From NCBI GenBank assembly GCA_013433145.1, contig CM024170.1:11259866-11323865 (forward strand): a stretch of DNA of 64,000 nucleotides, given 5' to 3'. Under the pieces are notes generated by a model. The model was given only the letters and a program-made list of their open reading frames with translations, was not told where the DNA came from and made no database searches. Both the position numbers and the translations under genes were made by a program. The number at the start of each line of letters is the position of its first letter. Position 1 is the stretch's first letter. This DNA comes from Ascaris suum. Taxonomy: Eukaryota; Nematoda; Chromadorea; Rhabditida; Ascarididae. Shown here in pieces: positions 53,327 through 64,000 of the stretch.

Positions 53327-56300
53327 TCACAGCTTCAATCCGATGATATCTTTAATTTCGGCAATGTTTTTTGCAGCGATTTCTCGAGCCCTCTGAGCAC
53401 CATTCTCGAGGATATTCTTCAGCTTGTGCTCATCGTTTATCAAATTGTTGTACTTTTCACGGATTGGAGCAAAGTGTTCGTCAATAGCTTCTGCCAATGC
53501 TTCTTTGAAATGTTTCGTATCCATTGTTGCACAGTCGTTTATAATCTCGTCGATCGCCTTACCACTCGTCGCGGAGAACAGTGTCACCTAAAGGCATAAA
53601 ATACTACAGCAGCCATGTCGTTATCTATAAATTCGTCTTTCGAGCTATATTTCTTCAATTCTTACTCAAATAACTGTCGATCCTCTTTATAAGCCTCAAA
53701 TCTTCTTTTCTCCCCCTCTTCTGTCCAACGCAAACGAAAATTGCATCTTTCATCTTGATATTAGTGAGAAATAAGAAAAACGTTGTAGATAACACTTTCC
53801 CTAGAGTATTTCGATGAGTTATAAGATACATTTATCTAAGCTAAGTACACAAAACGAAGTCTACGTAATCAAAAGCGCTTCCTCGAAAAACAATGCCAAC
53901 ATATCGGAAGATTGCTGCTGCATATTAAATTACGCAAAGCGACGACGTTGGTCAACATTCACGAGACAAATAATCGTTTTTTGCAGCGTAAAATCAAAAA
54001 TCCACTTACAAGATTGCTAATTGCAGGTCTCTTTTCCGGGTCATAAGTAATATTCGACTGGAAATCACTTAATGCCTTCGAACATTTCTCGAGTATCATC
54101 TCTCGCGGATCACTGATTTCAATTCGTGAGCGATGATTCGCATCCGATTTGCTCATTTTCTTTGTTGCATCACGTAGGCTTTTAATACGAGCATATGTCC
54201 CACTTACCTGTTCATAAGATACATGTACTTGCGCTAGATTCTTTTAGCTCCAAGGTATATCCAGGATGTAAGGTTCAACTCCAAAGAGGAGAAAGATATT
54301 GAGCCGGACCTTTATTCGATAAGTTAGACGTTCTACAAGATTAGGCTTGCTTGGCCATCTCACTTTTCGCCCCAAGTTGTTTCAGCTCTTAGCTCGCAAG
54401 TGAATAACATCGCAAAATAATGCCTGTGCGTTGATGTGGAACTATGCTTAAGCTTGAAAAACGCTGACACCAAAGAAGAAATGACTGAACTGCCGAAAAG
54501 TTACTAAACGCCGACCAAAGGTAAGCTATTATGAGAAATTTTAAAAGTATTCAAGCACGATTGAGATAACCGGTTCAAAATGCAAAAACTTTGACGGCCG
54601 TTTACTTAAGATCCTTAGTTGAAATAGTTACTAAAGGTTGGAGGTTTAATAATCAGTCACTGTTGATATCAATACTATTGATTCCGCATATACTTCGTAA
54701 AGTAATCTCATTGGTTGTGCAACTAGACAATAAACTTTCAACCTAATAGGGGATCTTTTCGAGTTTCTTGAACGAGCAGTCAGCAATCGATCGGAAATAA
54801 TCCCCTTACCTGCATCGGTATCGGGAAATAATTGACTCCAACAATAGAATTGAAATGCACAGCGAGGTCGGTCAACAAATTCATGTGCTGTTTCTGATCA
54901 TCACCAACCGGAACATGTGTTCCTTTATAAAGCAACACATCGGCTGCTTGAAGAACAGGATAAATCAACAGATTTACCGGTGCCTCACCTGATTTGTACC
55001 TGTAACATTATAGTCACCATTCCTCTTATTAGAACTCATAGTAACCCATAAGTTCCGGTTTCATTATGGATCTACAAATTCGATAGTTTCATCCGGTGTA
55101 TAATCAACAAGTCTAAATTAAAAGCTACCACTAATATATGTACGTTTTTTTTTTAATAGCCGATGATTTCCGTATGCAATTAAAAGTAAAATCATCGATA
55201 AAATCAAACATATAACTTGATTACATGAGATTTCAATCTATCGAGAAAAAAATTGGAAAGAAATATGTAATATAGGGCTATACGAAATGCCAAGTAACTC
55301 GTATCTTCTAAATATTATAACCAATTATTCACATTATCAGAATCATCATATAGCACTATTTGCTTAGATTTCTTCTATCGCTTTATGATTTTTATATTCG
55401 TCAAATTTCACCTAGTGGGATCTAAATCTTCAAAAAAAAAGAAAAATTTGTTCTTCTCGCTATTTACCTTATTAGCTCATTATAGGAAGTCATGCTTCAT
55501 GTTATATATAAACGAATCATCTCACTATGGCGCCTCCTAAAAGATGCTAATTCAAAAACACCTTCAACTCTTTCTCCTAAAAAAATTATAAGCATTTAAA
55601 TACTTAAATATTGCCGAATTTAATGTTTTCAATTGTAATCACTAAAATAATTTGTTACTTATTTACAATTATCGCATCAATCAGTAAATGAATGAATTTA
55701 TTATTCTTAACGGACATAATGATTCATAAAATTATCGAAAAATAGCATAAATGCATTGCAGAACCTCTTCGCTTTATCTTTATATTGAGGCAATCGTTGT
55801 AGTTTAGTAACCGTTTGTAGTGCACCCAATATGAACATAAGATTTGTATGCTCATAGACTTTGCTTTGTTGGAACAGCACCGTCCTCTCCGGATTTATTC
55901 CGCAAGCTAATAGACCGGCAGTCATGTGCAATATATTTGAGCGCATCTAAAACCGGATTCTCTTCATACGACAAATGAAGGAAACTATCAGTTTTCCGAT
56001 AGAGGAAAAAAATACGAGATTTCTCGTAAATGAAAAACCACAAAATTCCTGAGAGAACGTAAAACGATGAATTTTCTTGTGAAATAAGAAGTCATGAAAT
56101 CGCTAATGAAAGAAAGAAAAAACTCAAATTTTCTTGTGGGGGAAAATTTGCCGTAGTCCCTTATAGAGAATAACCGGTATAACTAGACTAGCAAAACTGC
56201 CACAGGTAATAAAAGTGAAAGCCTCTAGAATTACATCGCTGAAATCGAACATAAATAAAAAAGAAACTATCAGAAGAGGAAATGAATACCACATAAATAT

Positions 56301-57186
56301 ATCCAACAATTGCCCAAAAAAATGACGATGAAAACAATCATTTTCCGATCAGCGAAATAAAAATTTCCTCATAGCTGCTGAATACTATTTCATTTGAATT
56401 ATAAAACAAAAAAATTCTATGTTTCATTTTTTAATTCGATCACTAAACATTCTTTAAGAAAAATGGAGAGATTCTCAACTTTGGAGTTAAAATTTCTTTT
56501 TAAGAGACGATACCTGCTTACGTGGCAAAAATCCAGTTGATATGGCATGATAATCGGCTATCGATAAATAAAGCGCACTTGTAGATGGCTCCGACTGAAA
56601 GAATAAGCAAAATATCACTTGAATTCAATAAATGCGCATTCCTTACATTCTGCAATCAATTCAGAAGTCGCTCAGCGGATAAAATTTGCGAGGATGGCTA
56701 TCTGCTAAATGATCTAAACTATATAATAGCGGAAAGGAAGCAATACTACTATAATAACGGCATATCTAAACCATGTTATCTGCACAATTCATGACGTTCC
56801 GATTCTCTATACAATTTTCTTCTTTTTTTTTTCTGATGAAGCGACTCTCGCCTATTTTTCTAATAGTTTCAGTTAAAGTTTGCATAAATCCAGTCGTAAA
56901 TTTTTGTCGAAAACGATCTTCTGTTACCTGAAAACACTGAAAAACTTACATCCTGAAAGCGTAACCATGGTTGAATAAAACCGAAATAATTGCCTAAATG
57001 GGGCACACCAGTCGGTTGAATACCCGAAAAATACACTGTAGGATGATGAAAACGCTCAGCGATGTTGCATTTGTATCTAGCTCCATATATTGAGCTATAT
57101 CGAGCTAGGCAAGTCATCAACGCGCTATCACTCTCTAACAATGAAACATTTCGGTCGTGGAAGGCAAATCGTCGCAAGCACAGCAT
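53327..57186 (-). CDS. wars-2: Tryptophanyl-tRNA synthetase, bacterial/mitochondrial type
   Basis: Charges tRNA-Trp with tryptophan in mitochondria. Six exons: 57186-56950, 56594-56514, 55946-55765, 54999-54810, 54207-54010, 53587-53327; 382 codons, every junction GT-AG and in phase. Class I signatures are present: [17 protein letters not shown] (HIGH-type, exon 1), [16 protein letters not shown] (exon 4) and [18 protein letters not shown] (KMSKS, exon 5). Exon 3 ([21 protein letters not shown]) and the C-terminal helix [12 protein letters not shown] match bacterial-type TrpRS throughout. This type in an animal nucleus is the mitochondrial enzyme; the first 45 residues, with Arg and few acidic residues ([15 protein letters not shown]), fit a targeting presequence. 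The start ATG directly follows TTTCAG. It lies 508 bp downstream of prx-10 on the same strand. Confidence 0.95.
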
Positions 57187-57192
57187 CTGAAA
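57187..57192 (-). promoter_or_regulatory. Acceptor immediately before the wars-2 start codon
   Basis: TTTCAG abuts the ATG with no base between. Either this is a spliced-leader acceptor giving a 5' UTR made only of the leader, or an upstream exon joins here and the true start is elsewhere. No presequence exon was seen in 57193-57694. Confidence 0.45.
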
Positions 57193-57694
57193 TTAGCGAT
57201 AACGATATGCTCAAACAATTGTCTGCAAATATATGATAATTATACATAAACCACAATAAAGGTGATACAAAACTAAGCAAATATGAAAGATCGCATCAAT
57301 TTGGCTGATCGACAAACAGACAAGCAATTATGAGATAGATTACATAAAGAATTACTTAATGAAATTAAAATTAATCAAAAGAAATGCATAATTTTTTAAA
57401 AGCAAGTATATTCCAATGAAAGTAATTGCCAAAATATGAACATTACCGCTGAAAACGATAAATGATTTCAGCAGGCAGCCTTTGTTTTCGTATTTTCCAT
57501 TTATTCCAACTTTGTCGCTGATCAAAAACTTAATGTAATATACAAATTTAACAAGTAGCTTTCACACGATACTCAACAATATCGCTCGATATCTGTTACG
57601 CTAATTGAAAAGTTACGCCGATCAAATTTTGAAGATAACGTACCTCTTATCAACTTTATCTCGTTGGGCAATGATAACTAATTGTAGACCTTGA

Positions 57695-60600
57695 TTAGAG
57701 ATTGAAAATTGGTACGACTCTATTCGCTTCGAATTTGGCGCGACACTGTGGACAACGTGGTGTAGTTTCGTCGATATTAATGCAATTATGAGCGTGTTGA
57801 ATTATACAATGCCAACAAAATAAATGTCCGCAAGGAATACACGACGGATAATGAGTCGTCGAACAAATCGGGCAGTGAAATCGACGATTCACCTTGAAGT
57901 AATTATTAACAACGAATGTAGAGAATATTTGAAGCATTCTAAATAATAACGAAATTAAAGCACCACTTACTGAATAAATGAGGATGACTGTCGGTTACTT
58001 GGGAAAAAACAAACTTTCCCGAGAAATTACCTTCTTCGATGAATGTCATGAGCACTTAGCCGAGAATGAGCTAGATTTCAGCTTTCAACTTAAAACTTGT
58101 GTCCTCAAATGCTTAGGCGAAACCGATGAGAACACTTTAGGTAAAAATTTCATTGATGCACGTTGAAAACAAAAACATAACTTCATCAATGCACAATAAG
58201 TTGAACGGCTTGATTGAAGTAAGGGAAAAAACCTAACTATAACTTAGATTATGAAAAGATTGCGTCGAGTAAATGCTGTTCCAAAAAAAGAAAAAACAGT
58301 AAAGGACGAACTCTCCTCAGTGTTGCTATCGTCGGAATCTTCGCGAATTTCAGAGCGGAATCCCGAACAACCTTCGTCACTCTTTACTGATTGAATATTG
58401 ATTAAAAAATTTTCGTAAATCCAAGTAGTAATGGCGATAAAAACTTGAAGAAAAGTTAGATAGCCGAGGAAACGAAATATCCAAAATGCCTTCAAAACTA
58501 TATTTGTCGATGGAGAAAAGAAGATGGAAAAAGAAAATAAACAAAAGAACGGAAAGAATATAGTGAATGATTGCAATTTGTTCTTTGTAATCCATTGCAA
58601 CGCTATATATTCATTGCAAAAATTTCGCAACATTCAACACGAAAAAAATGAATAAACAAAGAAAAACCATTGAAAATGTTCACTTCCATATAAAGCAACC
58701 TTGAAGACTTTTTTCAGCTTGTACAAGCTGTCAACAGGTTGCAGTGGACAGAAATGCTCATATGCTACTTTCTATCAATCTCGGAAGTAAAGTAAATGTA
58801 CATACTTTCAAAAAAGATCACAAAAGTTTAGAAGAACAAAATGGTCGTGCTCAAAAACTTGGAGCGCTCGAATGCCACTTGGGAAGTCGTCCGATTTTTC
58901 GGAAAACGTCCAATAAACTTAAACTAAATCCTAGAAACTTTGTAATTTTTCGTAACGCAGCTCTTCTCGAGCTTATCTTTATATATCGCCTAAATCTGCT
59001 CACACTGCACAATACGCGAAACAAAAAATGAATCCACATCAAAACTTCGCATCTTTTATATTCCTTCATATTCAAGTTTTAAAAATTATTCCCAATAATC
59101 ATTTCCCTTTACATCTTTCAGCAATGGAAAGTCGGCATCTTATTTTTGTTAAATGCTCCAATTATGCTTCAAGCAGCAACGGTGGCTGCTACTTCGTCTA
59201 CGGCAGAGACGTTTGACATTAATTCCGTTTGTCTTTCTCAAGATTCCTAATTTTTATACTCTTTATTAGTAATCGAATTCGGTGTTATCTTCGCTATAAT
59301 TCGCTACTATCCTTCGCCAAATCATAAACAGGTTTTTTGAACGGAAACGTTCGATAGCCGATTGTTATCACAAGAGGGATTCATCACTTGCATATAGAGG
59401 TGGCATTCGTTCTACAAGAGGCATTCTTTGTCAACGACGTGGCCCCATCCTCATCTGCTGTTGCTGGTGTCCCTTCCAATTCCGTAAGCAAAAGACATCG
59501 AAATTATTTTCCACACCCAAAACGCCGACTGCATCGAACAGCATATTCTATTAATGGCTGTTCCTATCACTCTCAGTCGCCACTTCTTCAGATGTGTGTC
59601 ATATCTCAAGAAGTGTCGACTGAGAGTTAAGCATTCACTTCATGAGATAACTTGAACATAGCCGGATGTAAGTCATTAAAGATGAATTACTGAATATTAA
59701 CACTTAACACAACAACCAAAATCTACTCACCACTAAATTACTTTGTGGTCGGAAAGTGATATAAGTGATTCCAGCAGCGCGTTTTGAAATATTATAATAT
59801 TTTCCGAATAGATAGAAAACGGCAAGATGAAGTCGATTTAATGACGGTATTCCCTTCAACCTGAAAGCCTTTCTTCGTTTATATGACGCTAATGAATCCA
59901 TAATGGTCGCAAAATCTTTATGCGATTTCAATAAATTATCACTTCAGCAATTCATAATCTCCACTATGAAAACTTCGAAAAAGATAACGAGGAAAAATAT
60001 TCCCTTTATTTCCATCCCAAAAAAAAAAAATTTACTGGCATATGAAAATTTGCAATAAATTTGAATATGTAAATATTGCAAAGTCCAAATGAACATAAAA
60101 AATCAGAACCCTAAAAACTCAACATGAACTTAGAACTGAGATCGGAAAATTATGTTCAATCACCCCAAATTTGAATGGTACTTGCGACCTTATAGCGAGA
60201 GAATAATTTTAACAACTGCCTTTGGAATTCTATGCGGAAAATTAGCAAAATATAAAAGAAAAAATCATGTTCCCACCTTAACCAATCGATAATCTGGACA
60301 AATGTTCGACGTGCTTTTCGATTTCGTGTCAATCTCACTCCAAGAAATGAATGTGTATCACTATGAATGATATGTCTATGTAATTGCCGCAATGATTTGT
60401 CGATTAAAAATGGTACAAATATATGCAAAAAGATAAAATATAATCGTCTCCACAATGAAGGAATTAATCGATTTTCAACGTCACTAATTTGTAATAATGA
60501 TAAATATTCTTCGCCTAATGTTTGGAGACCTGAAATTAGATTACGTTTTTTCTTAAAACGGAAAAAAAGATAGCAAAATATCGGCAATCAAAATTTCACC

Positions 60601-62133
60601 GATGAAGAAGAGTTTACGAGCAAATGCGCTAGCGGATTGAGAAGAAAAAATTGCAAAATTGCTCAGGAAACAACGATTCGAAATATACACATTAGAATGG
60701 AATTTATTAAGAATTTTCGCTTAATTTGCATAAAGATAAAGTAAGCTTCTCGAATAAAGTATCTTGTCCATTTATAGCGCTATCTTGACGTACGAAGAAA
60801 ATAAAGCTTTCCGGATTGTTGCATTGTTAGGCACTCCCTAATGATGCAATAAAATAACGCAATTGCAAACAATTTGAGAAAACATCTTGCAAAACTAATA
60901 GTGGAGAGAAGAAATTGAAATAAGAGAGATTTTATAACTCCACAATGTAATGCTTTGTGAATCTTTAAAGCTGCTTCCTAATTTATTAATTCAAGTGAAC
61001 ACTGAGAGAAAAAAAAAAGCTAAAGAAGAAATTCTTTATTAATTTGTTTTAATCAATTTTCACCGCAAAACAATATAATCACTCAAAATATATATAGAAG
61101 AAAAAAAAAAAAGACCTGATAAGGTTGTACTTGCATAATAAGCGGTTTTCGCTAAAATTGGTATATATTTATAATAACGAATCCAGAAATCAACACCAGC
61201 CAAATTCTTAAATATATTCCCATTATCATTAAAACTTTTACTTCAGCTTTTCCATTTTAATAATCTATTTTAATTAATCATAAATTATATTATTTCCCAA
61301 ATAGTTAATATTCTATCAAGTAATGTCTTTTAAAAATAGAGATGAATATTTGAATATAATTGTGCCGATGTCTTCTCTCTCCTATTTCTGAAACAAGAGG
61401 AGAAACCATCTCATTAAGAACACACTGTATCATATGTTCAATTTGCAAATTTTCATACGCAACCAATTGCTATTCAAGAAATTCATTTCAATTCACATTT
61501 GAGACTATAAACAATCGTTGAAAAAAATTTTCCCCTAATAAAGATTTCTCCTCATCGCATCCATCAAAAAAAAAAATTTTTTTTTTTAAGCGATATAATC
61601 GATCAATCGAAAATATATCTAATCTACAAAGAAATTCCTCATCATTATTTCGGAATAAAAAAAAAAAAAAACTGAAGTCTTAAATTGAAAACTTATCGAA
61701 TTGCGATAGAGATCTTTAAGAAGACTTATCAACTATTCAATTAAAGATGATAAGATGAGATAAGCGCTACTACTTCCGAATTAAAACCTAACAAATAATT
61801 TTATAGGTTGATTCAACTAATTCAAAAAATAATCATCATCGAAAGAATAAAAAAATTCTAAAAAAAAAAACTATTTCAGGTGAAAATTTTTACAACGAAA
61901 TCGAAAAATATTAATTTCGTATACAATAGCATTAATGAGAGATCGCCAATAAAATCTTATGAAACAATATTAGTAATCAAAAAAAAAAAAAAAAAAAAGA
62001 AATAAGATAATTGATGCAAATAACATTGAACCTTAATGACGTTTGAGAATTCCGTTTCGAGTTGCTTTAAATGTTCTTCATCACGTCTTTCGGCGCGTAA
62101 TAATTCACTTATTTCAGCCACATATGTTTGCAT
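57695..62133 (-). CDS. prx-10: Peroxisome biogenesis factor 10, RING-type E3 ubiquitin ligase
   Basis: PEX10 with PEX2 and PEX12 forms the peroxisomal membrane ligase that ubiquitinates the import receptor PEX5. Exons: 62133-62032 (MQTYVAEISELLRAERRDEE), about 61206-61116, 60529-60277, 59860-59731, about 58535-58392, and about 57920-57695. Diagnostic: TTLS joined to GLQTLGEEYLSLLQ (family TTLSGLQTLGEEY), NRLHLAVFYLFGKYYNISKR (family HLALFYL-x-G-x-YY), then the C-terminal C3HC4 RING: CPIC, IPCGHLFCWHC, CPQC, stop TAA. Hydrophobic segments in exons 2, 3, 4 and 5 form the Pex2/Pex10/Pex12 membrane domain. The 5' end of exon 2 and both ends of the fifth exon are uncertain; an acidic Ser-rich stretch after 58392 may be coding linker. 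The RING loop between Cys6 and Cys7 is 17 residues, longer than in human PEX10 (10). Confidence 0.93.
59569..59627. repeat. Near-perfect hairpin in a prx-10 intron
   Basis: Arms 59569-59588 and 59608-59627 are reverse complements at 19 of 20 positions with a 19-base loop, inside the intron between exons 59860-59731 and 58535-58392. Such a stem could be a small-RNA precursor, a short inverted-repeat element, or chance. Confidence 0.75.
61979..61998. repeat. Poly-A tract in prx-10 intron 1
   Basis: About 19 consecutive A on the plus strand (poly-T on the coding strand), in the first prx-10 intron. Confidence 0.9.
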
Positions 62134-62137
62134 TAAT

Positions 62138-62144
62138 CTAAATT
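62138..62144 (-). promoter_or_regulatory. Probable spliced-leader acceptor for prx-10
   Basis: AATTTAG on the minus strand ends four bases before the prx-10 ATG, with no coding exon recognised upstream. It is comparable to the acceptors found before the other three starts in the window. Confidence 0.45.
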
Positions 62145-63040
62145 CGATAAAACAACACTCAATCGACTCTTATATAACGAGTAATGATCATCGACAATCT
62201 TAACGAATCGATAATGATGTTCAAATTCGATGAATAATTAACTTCAGCAAAAATTTAGATTGAATTGACAATGCGAAAAGAAATAATAAAAACAATAAAA
62301 GATCCATGATGCGAATAATCGGTGATTAATCCATCATATATCGGTGTAGAGCAATGAAACGATCTGATCTGAAAATTTAGATTTTGTGACTTCTATTAAA
62401 AGAGCGATTTTCGAAATTCAATGATCATAAAATATCTATCGTGAAGCGTTCTTTTTTTTTTTTATTAAACGATAATCTCAGCATTGCAAAACAAATCGAT
62501 CTCTCATAGTGAATATGATTTTAAAAAGTTTTTCACTCCTATCTACTTGCAAATATCTATAATTCTAGAGATTATATATTAAAGAAAAAAAAGAAATGAA
62601 AAAAAAGTGAGTAAAATGTGGAATATTTTCCAAATAGATGCAAAAGTGCATAAGATGAACACTTAAAATTTAGAAACATTAGACAACAAAGAAAAATACG
62701 CAATAATTTATTGAAGAAAAAAAAAGAAAAAAGCTTCTAAAATTAAAATCAAACTATTAAAAGACACAATAATGAGGTGTGAAATAAAACATCAAAATTT
62801 TTCATTTCATATCATTTCTTATCGATGATATCAATGACGCCTTTAAAAACACAAAAATTTCTGCTGATAGCTATAATTTAGCGGTCAATTTTTTGTCACA
62901 ATAGAAAAAATAAAGATATAAAAGTGATTACCGTCTATCTCATAATTGCTGAAGCATCACCTACTCGTAAATAATGCCAACTTTTACAATTAGCACTTTC
63001 CCCATGGGAAATCAACCTGCCCTCCTGCCATTCTTCCCCC

Positions 63041-63076
63041 TCCTCTCTCTCTCTCTCTCCCCCCCCCCCCCCCCCC
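63041..63076. repeat. (TC)n followed by poly-C
   Basis: About nine CT repeats running into about 18 C, roughly 0.9 kb upstream of the prx-10 ATG. On the minus strand it reads poly-G then GAGA repeats. The homopolymer length may be a sequencing artefact. Confidence 0.9.
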
Positions 63077-63401
63077 ACCAAGATCATCCTATCTTCTTTA
63101 ATAAATGCTAATCGAGTGAGTTAATGCCAATTTCACGTTAAAATTTCCTAGTGAAAAGAATATCTGTAAGAAAAAAAAAAATCACTTCGATATCTCACAA
63201 CAATAAAATCGGCTAATATATCCGAGATAACAAACAACATTAACCGATGATTTATATTTGCAAAAAAATAAAACGAATACACATCCAATTCAAGTCATAA
63301 AATTTCGCGAAAAAAACGCTTCCATTTTTGTATTTGAAGTTAGAGAGAGAAGAAACAACGAATCCAATAGGCTATTCAAACATATAAATAAGCTGAAGCT
63401 G

Positions 63402-63426
63402 AAAAAGAAAAGAAAAGAAAAGAAAA
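63402..63426. repeat. (AAAAG)n short tandem repeat
   Basis: About five copies of an AAAAG-like unit on the plus strand; no coding support. Confidence 0.8.
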
Positions 63427-64000
63427 AAATGACTGTTTAAAAAAAAACTCAACCAACTAAATTCTTAACAAGAAGAGTTTTCAGTCAAATTTTGTACAAT
63501 TAAGCTTAGAATTACGAATTTACTTATCTATTTATTATATCTGTTCTTGTCATTTACTAATATTTACTAATAATCAAAAACCTTCGTAAGAGAATATTAC
63601 TTCAAAAAAAAAAAACTCATTAATTTGAGAGAATCGAAAAGAAAAAACTGAAATTAGAAAAATAGTCGAGATTTGCGGAAAATATAAATTTCATATGCAA
63701 AAATGAATTTTTTTTTCTAATATTTCACAAAAAAAAAGGAATAAAATAAAATCGAACAATAATAGCAATAGAAAAGTAATGGCTAATTATAAGAGCAAAA
63801 AAAAAAAAAAATTCAATGTAATTTCTAAACTTAAAAGAAAAATAAAGAAAATAATTTCTCCATTTTAAAATGGGTAAACAAAAAAAAAATTCTGATTAAG
63901 AAACGATGAAAAATAATATTTGTTGGGATGAAATTTCGAAATACACTTTAAAACTCTCCGATTTGTCGATAAAAATATCAAAATTGATGAAATAATATGA

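Larger units (their letters stand above)
62145..64000. other. Upstream region of prx-10, no gene seen
   Basis: Very AT-rich with many A runs, a (TC)n/poly-C tract at 63041-63076 and an A-AAAG repeat near 63402-63426. It should contain the prx-10 promoter; no core element can be fixed from the sequence alone. A short plus-strand frame at 63258-63440 is low-complexity Lys/Arg. Confidence 0.6.

Noticed and set aside
53327..57186. Bacterial-looking TrpRS as horizontal transfer or contamination
   Set aside because: Intron structure and animal mitochondrial TrpRS being of bacterial type explain it.

Overview
This is an AT-rich animal nuclear window, almost certainly from a nematode. The pointers are genes with many short exons, introns mostly of 0.2-1.5 kb, and EGF repeats of the nematode MUP-4/MUA-3 adhesion-receptor type. 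In addition, every recognisable start codon lies 0-16 bases after a TTTCAG/TTTAG/TTGCAG-like acceptor, which is what spliced-leader trans-splicing would leave. Large introns and a 14.6 kb gene-poor gap suggest an expanded, possibly parasitic nematode genome; I cannot name the species. All recognised genes are on the minus strand.

Layout, left to right (so 3' to 5' for every gene). (1) 277-7422: N-terminal part of a MUP-4/MUA-3-like apical epidermal adhesion receptor, with a signal peptide followed by EGF exons; the gene runs off the left edge. (2) 7440-22021: no gene I can support. (3) 22022-46378: a Piezo mechanosensitive channel (PEZO-1), about 30 exons placed from the N-terminal membrane repeats through the beam/clasp region, anchor, outer helix, extracellular cap, inner helix and C-terminal domain. 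Many exon junctions agree in phase; the first exon(s) were not found. (4) 47741-49903: a complete four-exon gene for a 226-residue membrane protein that I do not recognise. (5) 49904-53326: intergenic, with a 533-bp foldback element and a GC-richer stretch open in three frames. (6) 53327-57186: bacterial-type, presumably mitochondrial, tryptophanyl-tRNA synthetase (wars-2), six exons with consistent phase, 382 residues. (7) 57695-62133: peroxisomal RING E3 ligase PEX10 (prx-10). (8) 62140-64000: upstream DNA with simple repeats only.

The genes do not form one pathway. The adhesion receptor and Piezo both concern mechanical load. PEX10 and mitochondrial TrpRS are organelle housekeeping genes in tandem 508 bp apart and could be co-transcribed. 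I saw no CRISPR array, prophage, insertion sequence, tRNA or rRNA. The candidates for something undescribed are the small membrane protein gene, the foldback element, a near-perfect hairpin in a prx-10 intron, and the three-frame-open block at 52.35-52.64 kb.
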